From Dryocosmus kuriphilus (taxonomy: Eukaryota; Arthropoda; Insecta; Hymenoptera; Cynipidae): a stretch of 64,000 nucleotides of DNA. Location of the stretch: the NCBI GenBank assembly GCA_038277395.1, contig CM076192.1, forward strand, positions 13,749,494 through 13,813,493, written 5' to 3'. A program made the position numbers and the translations under genes. Positions 10,057 to 21,428 of the stretch are shown here, one piece after another (within the stretch, counting starts at the first letter, position 1; each line of letters opens with the position of its first letter). The notes beneath the pieces are model-generated. The model was not told where the DNA came from, did no database searches, and saw only the letters and a list, made by a program, of their open reading frames with translations.

Positions 10057-10291
10057 ACGTGTTAAAATTAAAACGAAAAGGGTAATCTCAAAAAGAGAAA
10101 CCGAATTACTGTGCGAGGTAGATTTGCTCGAACCAGTAATAGAGTGGGTGAATGAGGACGATGTAGAATTAGATCCACTCGTTACTCTACCCGATCTGAG
10201 TGAGAATACTGGGAATCAAAATGCATACCCAGGCATAAATAATTTACATAAGTGGCTAGTATCGCCATTTGTTGACTCAGATTTGTATTAA
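10057..10291 (+). other. Open frame resembling a 3'-terminal coding exon
   Basis: A frame without an ATG runs for about 75 codons to a TAA at 10289-10291. It is acidic and of ordinary composition (ELLCEVDLLEPVIEWVNEDD, then VTLPDLSENTG, then HKWLVSPFVDSDLY). AATAAA occurs within 30 nt after the stop (about 10299-10320). No splice acceptor was identified with certainty and the protein is not recognised. It could be the last exon of a captured host or transposon gene, or chance. Confidence 0.3.
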
Positions 10292-10370
10292 AACAAAATA
10301 AAAAATGAATAAACCTCATATTTTTTTGTTTTATTTACGTATTATAAAAAATTTTGAAAACCACGTGACA

Positions 10371-10374
<4 letters not shown>

Positions 10375-10405
<31 letters not shown>

Positions 10406-10446
10406 TGCTATGTTGGTCCACATGGAGGGGGGGGGGGGGGGGGGGG
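10375..10446. repeat. Two long poly-G runs
   Basis: About 30 and 20 G separated by TGCTATGTTGGTCCACATGG. Length is likely uncertain in the assembly. Confidence 0.8.
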
Positions 10447-10489
10447 TGAAAAAGTAGATAAAATTGAACCACGTGGTTTATGGAAGGCC

Positions 10490-12320
10490 CCTTAGTGTCT
10501 TATTAGAAGTCACTTCAAATGGTAGTACCTGTTGCAATCGGAAAATTCTAAAAATAAAAACAGCAGCGTAGAATATCTTCAAATGGAAAGAAACGTCCCC
10601 CTGACCCCACAATAAAATTCAACAGACCTTAATAATCACCCCTTAGTATCTTATTAGAAGTGATTTCCGCTGAGAATACTTGTTGCAGCTGGAAAGTTCT
10701 AAAAATAATTACAGCAGCATAGGATATCTTCACAAGACATAAAACTATTCTCCTGACCCCCAACTTAATTCAACAACATTCATGTATAACACTTTAGCTT
10801 CCTAATAGAAGTATCTTTGTGACGGAATTCTTATCACAACTAAGAAACCCTTTAAATAAAAACGTCCACGTAGAATGCCTTAACAGTTGAACATCTTTGG
10901 ATTTATTATATCTTTGGCTTTGAATTTCATTAATTTTGACAAACTTCTACTACCAATATATCATAAAAATAAAAACAGTAACGTAGAATATCTTCACAAG
11001 ACACAAGAATATCCTCCTGGCCCATAATAAATTCCAACAACTGTTAATTATCAGCTTTTATGTCTTAATAAAGGTCTCTTTGGGACGGATCAGTTATTAC
11101 AACTAAAAAATAAAAAAAATATAAAATGCAGCGTAGAATACCTTCAGAAGGCACAGAAACATCCCCCTGATCGCACAGTAAATTCTAAAAACCCTTAATC
11201 ATCACTATTAAGTGTCTTAATAAATGTCATACTTTTGGCATCAAATCAACGAAAACATTGCGAGTTTTCTAATTTACGTATTTTTGATGAATTTTGAAAA
11301 TTTTGTAGGTTGATTTGGGGTTTATTCCACATTCATTAGAGGAATGAATCTTTTATGGTGTTTTTGGCATAAAATGCTGCCATTATTAGCGAAACATGGC
11401 AACTTTTTCAATCAGCATATTTTGGAAAATTTTTATTTGGAAAATTACTATTTTTATTTTTATAATTATCGGTTTGTAACACGTATTCTCAGCTGAAGGC
11501 ACTTTTAGTAAGACACTGAGGGCTGATAATTACGGATTGTTGGAATTCCTTGTGGGGTCAGGGGGATATTTTTATGTTTTGTGAGCACATTTTACGTGGC
11601 TATTTTTATTTTTAGCATTTTCTGGCTACAACAATAGGTATTGCCAGCTGAAGTAACTTTTAATAAGACACTATAGGGTGATAATTAAGGGTTGTTGTTG
11701 TTTATTCTGGGATCAGTGGAATATTTTTTTGCCTTGTTAAGATATTCTTCGATGCTTTTTATATTTTTAGAATTTTTTGGTAGTTATCACCAATCCGTGC
11801 CAAAGCGAATTTTAATAAGACGCTAAAGGGTGATAATTCAGAGCTGTTGGAATTTTTTTTAGAGTCAGATGGATATTTTTGTGTCATGTGAAGATATTCT
11901 ACGTTGCTACTTTTATTTTCATAATTTTTTGATTGCAGTAACTAATCCGTGCCGAAGTGGCTTTTATTAATACATTAAAAGTTGATAATTCAGGGTTAAT
12001 GGAATTTAGCGTGGGATCAGGGGAAAGATTTGGGTCTCGTGAGGACATTCTTCGTGGCTATTTTTGTCTTTTAAATTTGTTGTTTATAATAAGTATTCCG
12101 GGCCGAAGTTGCTTTCTTGAATACACTTAATGGTGATAATAAGATGTTGCTTAATTTTATTGTGGGTCAGGGGGACAACTTGGAGTTTTTTGATAACACT
12201 GTACGCGGCTATTTTCAATTTCAATATTTTTTGGTGGTTTTTGTATAGTGGACTCTTGTCGATTTATTTAGAGGTATGAGGGGTGATAATTGAATGTTCT
12301 TGAGCATTTTGGTGGTGTTA
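10490..12320. repeat. Foldback built from inverted arrays of ~155-bp tandem units
   Basis: 10490-11250 contains about five diverged ~155-bp units, each with CTTAGTGTCTTATTAGAAGT, then TTCTAAAAATAAAAACAGCA, then CCCCCTGACCCCA. 11440-12320 contains about five units in the opposite orientation (AATAAGACACT...GTGATAATT, GGGGTCAGGGGGATATTTT). About 200 bp of AT-rich sequence separates them. Tandem repeats within long inverted arms are typical of Foldback/Galileo-type elements. No gene inside. Confidence 0.7.
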
Positions 12321-12579
12321 AGGGTAAATTTCCAGTAATTTCCGTGAATTTCTCGGATATCGGTTTCGAAGTTTTTAACTTTTTTCAAGCGCAGTAGTTC
12401 AAGTGCCTATTTAGCATCTATCTGTAAGGCTTTATTACGAATATCCGCGATAATATTGTATTGTCGCTATTTTTGAATAATGCAATTCATTTCTGTTCCT
12501 TTTTTATCATGGTGCTGGATATTTTTACATTCTCTTCAGAGAAGGTATTAGATTTATGTAAATTTGACCCTCACAGTTT

Positions 12580-13640
12580 TCATCAAATCTCCACGTTTTG
12601 AGACTCCCTGAGTGAGAAAAAACGATTTTTACGACGGTCTCTGTCTGTCTGTTGTCGTCGCTGTTGTCGTTGTTGTCACTGTCGTCGTCGGCGTCTGTTA
12701 CTGCGATAACTTTTGAAAGAATCATCAGATTGAATTGCGCTTTGGCACATTTCTTCAGGGTCCAAAAGGAAAGGACGAGTTCGTTAGCCAGCGGTTTTTG
12801 CCCAGTGGTTATGGTTTTATCCATCAAAAACGGTTTTCACAAAATCAATAAATCAATTTTCCGGCTAAACAATGCAAGATACAAAAAAAACGGTAGAGTT
12901 AAAAATAATAGTAAGTAAAAAGCTGTGGTTTCTTGACAAAATATTCAAGATACGAAAAAATGATAATAAACAAAGTTGTTCAGCTCAAAAATATCTACAA
13001 ATTTTGTTTTAACTATTTTTTGATAAAATGCACGGTTTTTTTTTTAATCGAGAAAACGTTATTAAAAATAAAAAACTGTGGTTTCTTGCCAAAATATTCA
13101 AGATACGAAAAAATTATAATAAACAAAGTTTTCACCTCAAAAAGTTCTACAAACTTTCTATCATTTTTTTTTAACAGACGCGTAGTTTTTGAGTTATTCA
13201 TGAAATATGTTATGAAATATAAAGAAAACCACTTTTCAGCAAAAATATTTGTTCACCTTAGAAAAAGCTACAAAATTTATTTATAAGACTCATCGTTTTA
13301 CTTTTAAGAATCGAAACCCTGCATTGTGAAAATTTGGAAAATCACAAAAAAACTTTCCCAACCTACAATGTGTTTTAAAAAAATTTAATTGTCGAGCGCG
13401 AAGCGCGAGTGTCATGATGAGAATGTATCCCTTAAGATCGATAGAGCCTTAAGTAAAGTAATTTCCTTTTTAATTTTTAATAAGAAATTCAAATTGAATA
13501 ATCTCAATAAAAGTATGTATTTTGAAATTTTAAGACCCAAGTAACAAATACCGAGCACGATGTGCAAGGACAAAAAATATCCGAGCGCGTAGCGCGGCGC
13601 GAGATGAGAATGTGCCCGCGAAGCGGGCAGATTTTTTAGT
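12580..13640. repeat. Repeat module shared with 61200-62350
   Basis: Contains a (GTC/GTT)n tract with CTTTTGAAAGAATCATCAGA, then two ~160-bp tandem units (from about 12915 and 13073: GTGGTTTCTTGMCAAAATATTC), then GAGCGCGAAGCGCGAG. The same parts occur in inverse order at 61200-62350. Open frames here are not convincing. Confidence 0.55.
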
Positions 13641-13975
13641 TTAAGTTCCAGTGTACACATATCCTGTCTTAGTTCGAATTGATTTAATAACGATGTTCTT
13701 TTATTTAAATTTAATGTTGTCTTCAGGGCACTTCTAGCATGCCTGTGAACTCTGAAGTGGGGACGTCGACGGGAGAATTAACAGTCACTAACACAGTGTT
13801 GGCTGGATGCTCACGTAGGCACGACTGATTATACTACACTCCTCATTGGTGCAGCTTGAACGTTTTATAACTCAAAAGCTATGAGTTTAATTAATTTTTG
13901 CAAAACGAAATTTCGATTTATTTATTTTTTTTTATACAGCTATATAAGTCCGGACACTTGAGTCTGGGATACCCT

Positions 13976-14784
13976 ATATATATATATAATATAATATTTT
14001 TGTTCTTGCATTTTTCTCTCAGACCCACCTTTGGGGGTGAATGTTTCGCGCGGTCTTTCGAAATAAGATTTTTGGAATTAATTTCAAAAACTCAAATTCC
14101 AATTCCCCATCCTGAAACTTACATGTTTATTAAAGCAAACTTACATGTTTATTAAAGCATTTACGTTTTTTTTATCTGGATATTTTCAGAAAATGTTGGC
14201 ACTTCAATTAGTATTAATAGAATCTGAAAATTCTGAAAATTAGCTAAGGCTGAAATTTTTTGTTTTCGAGAAATCTACATTTTTCCAATTATTTAAAAGA
14301 CTACAAAATTCAAAAACTCTAAAATTCTACAAATTTTTGCTCATATATATAATATTATAATATAATATATATAATACTTTTGCTCTTGCATTTTTCTCTC
14401 AGACCCACCCTTGGGGGTGAATTTTTTGCGCGATTTTTTCAAAATAAGATTTTTAGAATTAATTTCAAAAATTAACCCCTATTATGTTTTCATCCCCCGG
14501 CTAGGGGATAAAAACACTCCGGAATCTGCTTGTTTGACGAAGAACAAGAATTAACATCGTGGATTAGACCTACTGAGCAAACCACGTGAAAAAAAATGCG
14601 TCAAAGTCGCGACCTTTTGGGTGGTGTGGAAAAGAGCCTTAAATATAACATTTCGATCACAATTTTTATTTTCGAGTTTTTATTTTCAGAATTCGGGACA
14701 TTATACGATTATTCCCTCCCCTCTCAACGCCTTATCGTGACACTGATACGAAAATACTATTCACATTTAAGATTGTTATATTAA

Positions 14785-14810
<26 letters not shown>
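13976..14810. repeat. Inner right arm of foldback element I
   Basis: Inverse of 4089-4919, including GGGGATGAAAACATAAT-type sequence and CCACCCTTGGGGGTGAAT twice. Confidence 0.7.
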
Positions 14811-14821
<11 letters not shown>

Positions 14822-14919
14822 AAATAAATAATTTATAACAAAAGTCGACAAGACAACGACTTTCATACTTTTTGTTAACGACGGTTTTTTGTACCATGTA
14901 TGACCCTAATTGTTTTTTC

Positions 14920-14990
<71 letters not shown>
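14786..14990. repeat. (TA)n microsatellites
   Basis: TA runs at about 14787-14816 and 14923-14990 in the right arm of foldback element I. Confidence 0.9.
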
Positions 14991-14993
<3 letters not shown>

Positions 14994-15627
14994 AAGAAGG
15001 CATATGTGAGGTCAAGCTAATAACCTTTCTGTTATTATATAACTTATTGGAATTAAAAGAAAGTGAATTATCAGAGGTAAGTATAACGTAAAAATGCTGA
15101 TTAAGTTAATAAATTGAAAATAATTATCATATATTATCATTTTAACTTTAGAATATTTAAAGTCAATTGAAAAATAAAACATAGATAATGAAAAATGAAA
15201 CCACTTGAAAGAAAGAAATATTAACCTAACCTCAAAATCCCATACATATATATCTAATATATTTTAACTTTAAAAACCTTCAATGTATTACAATTTATTC
15301 GCTGTAGAATCGGATCGTCTAAAACATTCCATAAGAATTCCTGAAAAACATTTGAAGTCTTTCTGCTAGTTGTCAATTTTTGTAAACAAAAATCAACTCG
15401 AATCGAACCTCCAAATGCCTTCCAAGTCGAAATCGAAACAGAATCGCGAACGCCGCCTCGTCTCGTCGACTCTCGCCAAGCAATTGATATATTTAGAATC
15501 GTTCATGTTCGTGTGCATTTTCGGCTCTACGAAGCGGCCGTGTAGCAGGGACACACGACGTTTGCATGCATTGCTCCCAGATGGGAAAGTGGTGGGGTGA
15601 GAAAAATCCCACGTTCTAGAGACACTA

Positions 15628-15635
15628 ATAGAAGA
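15628..15635. repeat. Right 8-bp target duplication of foldback element I
   Basis: ATAGAAGA, matching 969-976. Confidence 0.6.
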
Positions 15636-15649
15636 CAATCCTTTATAGA

Positions 15650-16906
15650 TAAGGTGTTCCTGAACTCATAAATAGTGATGGGTGCTGTTCGGTATTTTCC
15701 GGCCATGAACAAATTTTTACGGGTAATGGCGGTAAATGTGGGTAAAATGCGGCCAGACCCAAATATCTCCTTTATGAAAGGCTTTGTTTGAGGAAAATAT
15801 GGTGTCGGTATTAAGACATACCCAATGCTAAGCATTTATGAAGTTTTTGAATTTTAAATGTTCAGGTTTTTGTAAAAATAAAAATAAAAATGCAAAAAAG
15901 CTGAGCGTATCAGACGACAATTTTGACAATCTCGGGGGAATTTCGAGGGGAATTTGAAATCATCACTTTAAACATTAACAATTTGTTTTGGAAAACCGTC
16001 ACATTTATTAAATATTTTGTTTGAAAATAATTAGTAGTGTGTTATACTATTTTTATTAGAATTTCGATGAATATCACTCTTGAACACTAAAGTAAGTACT
16101 TTGTATCGTATAGGTTATGTTCGAAAAATAAAATACTGTTTTTTCCTTAAACAAAATTGCAGCAAAATTTGGCTAAAGATAGTAATTGCTAAAAAAATTT
16201 TGTAACTCCAAGCAAAAAATGATACTGAACATTTTTAAAAATAATTCCTTTCCATGAAAATCCATTAAAAGCATTCAGTTTTTGATCTTAGTTTTTCTTA
16301 TTTTTAATTGCTAATTATTTTAAAGAAACTTCTAATAAAGTTAAATTAATAATTAATATTTGGATATCTATTTCATAAAAAAATATATTTAATTAAAAGA
16401 AAAAAGCATTATTTTTCTTTTCAAACATAACCGATACGATACAAAATACTTACCTTCGTGTTTAAGAGTGATATTTATTGAAAATTTTAACAAAAAAATA
16501 ATTTGAAACATTACTTACTATTATTTCCAAATTATTATTTAATAAATGCGACAGTTTTTCAGTATAATTTATCAATTTATAAAGTGTAAATTTCAAATAT
16601 CTCTCGAAACTCCCATTAAACTATCAAAATTGTCGTCTGCTATACTCAGCTTTTTTACATTTTTATTACATTCACAACAACTTGTTAGTTTAAAATCCAA
16701 AATCATTTTGTATAATTTTAGCATAGAGTATGTCCTAACACCTAAACTATTTTTTCCTAGAAAATGCCTTTCACAATAGGAGATATTTGGGTCTGACCGC
16801 GTTTTACCACATTTTACCCGTCATGACCGGACATTATCCGGCCGGTCATACCTTACCACAGTCAGGCCGAGCCGCGCCCATCACTAGTCATGACACACCT
16901 TGTATC
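15650..16906. mobile_element. Foldback element of 1.26 kb
   Basis: Ends match in inverse orientation: AAGGTGTTCCTGAACTC...AGTGATGGG at the left, CCCATCACTAGTCATGACAC then ACCTT at the right. Inner arms also match (15700-15835 with 16720-16870, and 15985-16140 with 16420-16560, sharing AGTACTTTGTATCGTATAGG-type sequence). No coding capacity is seen. Confidence 0.7.
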
Positions 16907-16970
16907 TACAAATTCCTTGTACAAAATTGAACTAAAAACTGCCCTCAAAAAATGTTATTTTTAAAATTTT

Positions 16971-17397
16971 AAGCGTTTCTATTTATCCGAATTGATATTT
17001 GTCATTGTTTAGAAAAGTAATATTATTTAAATACCCATTTAATAGATTAAATCGCTGAATTCGGGTTTCTAAATAGAAACTAAAAAATACTGTTGTTTTT
17101 TTCGCACATGAAATTTTTTATTGATTCAACCCGCATCCACCGATTTAACCTATTAAATGGGATTAACAATATTTAAATATCACTTTTCTGAACAATGACA
17201 AATGTCAATTCGGATAATGTATAAACGCTTTCGATAAATAGAATGCGTTTCTATTTATCCGAATTGACATTTGTCATTGTTTAGAAAAGTGATATTATTT
17301 AAATATTGTTAATCCCATTTAATATGTTAAATCGCTGGATTCGGGTTGAGTCAATGAAAAATTCCATGTGCGAAAAAAACAACAGTATTGTTTAGTT
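16971..17397. repeat. Three alternating copies of a ~120-150 bp repeat
   Basis: A unit with TTTCTATTTATCCGAATTGA, TTGTCATTGTTTAGAAAAGT and ATCGCTGRATTCGGGTT occurs plus (about 16971-17088), minus (about 17092-17232) and plus (about 17245-17400), so adjacent copies form hairpins. Confidence 0.8.
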
Positions 17398-17553
17398 TAT
17401 TGAAAATCACATTCCCGATTAAGGTCTTTAAATGCTCAATTTTCACGCCGTTTTAAAAAGTTCTCTGTCTGACGAATTTTGATTAAAACATCGAAACAAA
17501 CCAGCAATCTGTCTCGGTTCACATGCTCTTTGACACTGATTCTTAGAACGGAA

Positions 17554-17561
17554 CCGGTGAA
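17554..17561. repeat. Left 8-bp target duplication of foldback element II
   Basis: CCGGTGAA, repeated exactly at 38267-38274. Confidence 0.75.
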
Positions 17562-17819
17562 CAGTGAGTGTCTCCAACACATGCAAACTTCGTATGTCCG
17601 TGAATTGTCCCGGTTACACGGCCGCTTCGTAAAGCCGAAAATGCACGAACATGAACGATTCTATATATATGAATTGCTTAGCGAGAGTCGGCGGATCGAC
17701 GAGACGAGGCACTTTCGCGATTCTGTTTCGATTTCGACTTCGAAGGCATTTTTAGGTTGGAGTTGATTTTTGTTTACAAACATTGACAGTTAGCAGAAAG
17801 ACTTCAAATACACATGTAA

Positions 17820-17833
17820 TGAAGCCTTGAAAT
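17820..17833. repeat. Left target duplication of the Penelope composite
   Basis: TGAAGCCTTGAAAT, repeated at 31391-31404 (15 bp if the preceding A is counted). The uninterrupted arm at 37880-37920 shows this as one continuous site (TAAAGTCTTGAAATATTTAG in inverse orientation). Confidence 0.8.
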
Positions 17834-17929
17834 TGTTCGTAATTATTCTCGACCTTATATTCCATGTATATTTTAGTCAACAAAGCTGAAGGTCAAATGA
17901 AATTGAGAAATAGAAATTTGTTTGAAACG

Positions 17930-17958
17930 TTTCGGCTGAACGTGGCAGCCCTCTTCAG
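17930..17958 (-). ncRNA. Hammerhead-like core, copy A
   Basis: CTGAAGA, a 5-bp stem GGCTG/CAGCC with a 7-nt loop, then GAAA. This matches the CUGANGA-stem II-GAAA core except for one extra G before the stem. Stems I and III were not resolved. Confidence 0.4.
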
Positions 17959-18370
17959 TCAAATGTTTAATAAGTTCTAAATACAGAAAAATATACAAAT
18001 TGAAATAACTCATGTATGAGTAATAAATGAGACAACTTTATGGATTACAAGTTGGAAAATAAAAAATAGAAAGATTTACATACCCGAGTCTTTTTCGAAA
18101 AAGACTCTATAATAGACTTCTTTATATATAAAAACTGCGATTATCGTTGAAAAGTAATAGTCGTTGAGAAATAAATAAAATCGCATCACAATTGGTCATA
18201 ATTTAGACCGTAGAATTTTTCCTTATTAATTTTATGAATTGTTAGGGACGGAGGACAAAAACACAAACAGTCAAGTAAGATGACAGGTCTCGACTGAGGT
18301 TTAAGAACAAGCAGACCAGAGAAACCAAACTTGTCATGAGTAATGTGATTGTTGGTAACAAAGGAACCTA

Positions 18371-18935
18371 TTATAGCGTTGTCAGCGGTTTGTATTCAAG
18401 CGGGAAAAATTTTTGTCCGAATCTTAGATTCACATTGTTTTCAATTTTATTAATAAAGAAATTTTCTATTACTTTACGACGGGCTGTATTATTTTCTATA
18501 GAGAGAATTTTGTAATTCTCAAAGTCAAAAAGATGTCCAGAATCTAAAAAATGTTCTGAGAGCGCGGTGTGGTTTGAAGTACCTGGATTTTTGGTTGAAT
18601 TAATATGTTCACGAATACGTACATCTATTGGTCTCCCAGTCTCACCAATGTAACAAAAATTACAGCTCTTACAACCAAACTTGTAAACTACTCCAGAGAG
18701 TTTCCCTCTGGGTAAAGGGTCTTTTAAATTATTAAAATAAGTAGAAAAAGTCTTTATCGGTTTGTAGATTGTTTTTATGTTATAAGAATTTAGTATTTGT
18801 TGTATTCTTTCTGAAAGAGTATTGATGTAAGGACTGACAGTGGAATTGAGAAATTGTTTGTTATTTATTTCGTTTTGTTTTTTCTGGTTTAAAAATGACT
18901 CAGAATTATAAAAGCGGTTTGTTTCTTTTTTTATT
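18371..18935 (-). CDS. GIY-YIG endonuclease region of Penelope copy A
   Basis: Reading left from about 18935 to the TAA at 18371-18373, the frame contains GVVYKFGCKSCNFCYIGETG, then VRIREHINS and HTALSEHF. This is the Penelope-type GIY-YIG endonuclease with its Cys/His cluster and the later Glu in VIENFFINKIE. It would make the target nick. In an intact element it is the C-terminal half of the RT protein. Here it is split from the RT by an expanded A-run with an early stop at 18959, and it has no ATG of its own near the start. A GAA to GGA change (RFGQKFF) occurs near its end. Confidence 0.8.
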
Positions 18936-18958
18936 TTTTTATTTATTTTTTTTTTTTT

Positions 18959-20854
18959 TTAACAAAAATCAATGAGTGACTTTGGGTATCCGTTGTTTAA
19001 AAGAGTTTTTTTAATTAGTTTTATGTTTTTGAGTCTGAAACTAATGTCTGAGATACGGAACATTCTAAAGAATATACCTGTAATTACTCCAATTTTGTGA
19101 TTTTTTGGATGTGAAGAGAAGAAATTTAAATATCTTCCAGACCAGGTAGATTTTTGAAAACAGTCGATTTTTAAGTTGTTGGTGTCAGTCCTAAAAATTA
19201 AGGTATCTAGAAAATTAATTTTAGAATCTTTTTTAACTTCAATTGTAAATTTAATATTGTGATCAAAAGAGTTAAAAATTTGTAAAATGTGATCTAATTT
19301 ATTAGAAGGAACAGCAGTTATAATATCATCTACATACCGGAAAAAGAAGGGTATGGAGAAAGGTAAGGATGAAATGCATTCAAATTCCAATTTTTCCATG
19401 ACTAAATTTGCAGCTGCTGGTGAGAGTGGGGATCCCATAGCTAGTCCCGAGATCTGTTTATAGGTAATGTTATTGAATTTAAAATAAGTAGAGTTCAAGC
19501 AAATTTTAACCATATCTAAAAACATATCCATTGGGATAGGTGTAAATTTTGATATTTCTGACCATTTAGACTCGATACACATTAAAACTTTGGATACGGT
19601 TATGTTATTAAACATTGATACCACATCCAAGGAAACGAGTACATAACCAGAAGGAATTGTTTGAAATTTTATTTTTTGTACAAAAGAAAGGCTATTAGTA
19701 ATATGGTGAGAGGTTTTTCCAATTATATTATTTAAAATCCTTGAAACAAATTTTGACAAATAATAAGTTGGACTGTTAATTGTGGATACTATTAAACGTA
19801 ATGGATAGTTTTCTTTGTGGATTTTTGGTAATCCGTATGCTCTAGGAGTAACAGAAGAGTAATTTTTTAAAGATTTTGCCGTAGTGTGATTAATAAAACC
19901 TTTGGTTTCCAATTTTGAAATTAATTTATTACAATTATCTTGAATTGTTGCTGTGTATTCAAATCTAGATATCGAATATAAATTTTGGTCAGAAAGTAAA
20001 AGGTTCATTTTTTGAGTGTATTCGGACTTTGAAATGACAACAGTGACGTTCCCTTTATCAGCATTAACAAACATGATGTCTGGGTTTTTCACTCTGAAAT
20101 TTTTAATACAATCTGTATCGAAGAATTTTTCAAATCTTAAACTATTGTTGAAGTTAATCTGTGATACATAATTTTGAATGATTTGAGTACAACGATTCCT
20201 AATGGTACTTTTGGTTTCAAAATCTAAATTATAAATACCTGTTTCGATGGAGGAAATAAGGTTTTCAACGTGAAAGTGTTTTAAATTATTTACATTCGAA
20301 GAAAATTTTGGGCCTAGAGAGATCAGATTCACAACATCACTTGGAATATCAGTGGTGGTGAGATTTTTAAGCCAGTTTTTATTACAATGTAGTTTTTTAT
20401 TATTGCATTTATTGGAAATTAAGCGATTTAATTTTTTAATAGAAGTTTTTTTTATTTGAATTGAAAAGTTTTTCGTATTTCGAGTGTTCAAAGGAGAAAA
20501 AAATTGTTTTAAAATGTGGTATGGAATGATGTTTTTTACTAAAGATTCAATTTTTGATAATCTACAGTTGATAAAATTGAGGTGATGGTGCACATCTTTA
20601 ATCTCAAGGTTCAAAATCTTTATAAATAAACGAGAAGATAAATGAAATAACAATTTTGAATTATTAGGATCATGGAAATGAAAATCTAAGTGTTTAAATT
20701 TATTAATAATATGTGTAGGAATCACACCTTTACGTCTGCATTGTAGAAGAAATGTTCTTTGGTTGTAGATGTTAGCATTTTTTGTGTTGAGGTACGACCA
20801 TTCTCTTAATAAAGTAGTGCTGTAGTATCCAAAAAAAATAAGAAATCGTAGCAA
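18959..20854 (-). CDS. Penelope reverse transcriptase, copy A (631 aa)
   Basis: Longest RT frame in the window. Motifs: NADKGNVTVV (264-273), YGLPKIHK (about 340-347), catalytic D410 in SLDVVSMFNN, GLAMGSPLSP (470-479) and YVDD (507-510). LPKIHK and FRYVDDI are characteristic of Penelope-like RTs, relatives of telomerase. The protein copies element RNA primed at the nicked target. The frame ends LIDFC-stop because the A-run that should lead into the endonuclease is altered. An alternative upstream ATG at about 20890 (MNFTNTARVWG, intact in copy B) is out of frame here because of a T-run length change, so the true N-terminus may be about 12 residues longer. Confidence 0.9.
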   Translation of the reverse strand: MLRFLIFFGYYSTTLLREWSYLNTKNANIYNQRTFLLQCRRKGVIPTHIINKFKHLDFHFHDPNNSKLLFHLSSRLFIKILNLEIKDVHHHLNFINCRLSKIESLVKNIIPYHILKQFFSPLNTRNTKNFSIQIKKTSIKKLNRLISNKCNNKKLHCNKNWLKNLTTTDIPSDVVNLISLGPKFSSNVNNLKHFHVENLISSIETGIYNLDFETKSTIRNRCTQIIQNYVSQINFNNSLRFEKFFDTDCIKNFRVKNPDIMFVNADKGNVTVVISKSEYTQKMNLLLSDQNLYSISRFEYTATIQDNCNKLISKLETKGFINHTTAKSLKNYSSVTPRAYGLPKIHKENYPLRLIVSTINSPTYYLSKFVSRILNNIIGKTSHHITNSLSFVQKIKFQTIPSGYVLVSLDVVSMFNNITVSKVLMCIESKWSEISKFTPIPMDMFLDMVKICLNSTYFKFNNITYKQISGLAMGSPLSPAAANLVMEKLEFECISSLPFSIPFFFRYVDDIITAVPSNKLDHILQIFNSFDHNIKFTIEVKKDSKINFLDTLIFRTDTNNLKIDCFQKSTWSGRYLNFFSSHPKNHKIGVITGIFFRMFRISDISFRLKNIKLIKKTLLNNGYPKSLIDFC

Positions 20855-20987
20855 AGAAGCCCCAAACTCGGGCAGTATTTGTGAAATTCATTGTTCGTAA
20901 TTATTCTCGACCTTATATTCCATGTATATTTTAGTCAACAAAGGTGAAGGTCAAATGAAATTGAGAAATAGAAATTTGTTTGAAACG

Positions 20988-21016
20988 TTTCGGCTGAACG
21001 TGGCAGCCCTCTTCAG
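20988..21016 (-). ncRNA. Hammerhead-like core, copy B
   Basis: Same sequence as in copy A, at the same distance from the unit junction. Confidence 0.4.
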
Positions 21017-21428
21017 TCAAATGTTTAATAAGTTCTAAATACAGAAAAATATACAAATTGAAATAACTCATGTATGAGTAATAAATGAGACAACTTTATG
21101 GATTACAAGTTGGAAAATAAAAAATAGAAAGATTTACATACCTGAGTCTTTTTCGAAAAAGACTCTATAATAGACTTCTTTATATATAAAAACTGCGATT
21201 ATCGTTGAAAAGTAATAGTCGTTGAGAAATAAATAAAATCGCATCACAATTGGTCATAATTTAGACCGTAGAATTTTTCCTTATTAATTTTATGAATTGT
21301 TAGGGACGGAGGACAAAAACACAAACAGTCAAGTAAGATGACAGGTCTCGACTGAGGTTTAAGAACAAGCAGACCAGAGAAACCAAACTTGTCATGAGTA
21401 ATGTGATTGTTGGTAACAAAGGAACCTA

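Larger units (their letters stand above)
8198..13975. mobile_element. 5.8-kb element with ~300-bp terminal inverted repeats
   Basis: Left end CAGGGTGTCCCAGGCTCAAG (8198) and right end AGTCTGGGATACCCT (to 13975) are inverse. The repeats continue inward through TGTCCGGACTTATATAGCTG to AGTTCCAGTG, about 8198-8497 and 13631-13975. The right arm has about 75 bp extra. TA flanks both ends, as for Tc1/mariner-like elements. No transposase is seen. The interior holds tandem and inverted arrays described separately. A related end with TCGTGCGTGCGTGA also appears at 39380-39450. Confidence 0.65.
977..15627. mobile_element. Foldback element I (14.65 kb with nested insertions)
   Basis: The left terminus CAGTATCTCCAGAACG matches the inverted right terminus ending CGTTCTAGAGACACTA. 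The first ~940 bp (977-1917) are inverted at about 14820-15627, and 4089-4919 is inverted at 13976-14810. ATAGAAGA flanks both ends. Foldback element II (17562-38266) has the same arms and terminus with a different 8-bp duplication, which confirms the boundaries. Nested inside are a DD41D mariner in the left arm and a second mariner, a TRIM-like element and an inverted-repeat element in the centre. No transposase belonging to the arms is visible, so it is probably non-autonomous. CAGTG termini with 8-bp duplications suggest hAT-like mobilisation, but that is inference. Confidence 0.7.
17834..20890 (-). mobile_element. Penelope-like element, copy A
   Basis: Full-length unit of about 3.06 kb reading leftward: RT, GIY-YIG endonuclease, then a non-coding 3' region ending TAATTACGAACA at the insertion site. 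It lies head-to-tail with copy B, sharing the junction sequence TTGTTCGTAATTATTCTCGA at 17834 and 20891. Confidence 0.9.

Noticed and set aside
15370..15600. Open frame beginning MPSKSKSKQNRE, also present at 37980
   Set aside because: It lies in the foldback arm and is present in several copies with shifting frames, so it is a repeat artefact.
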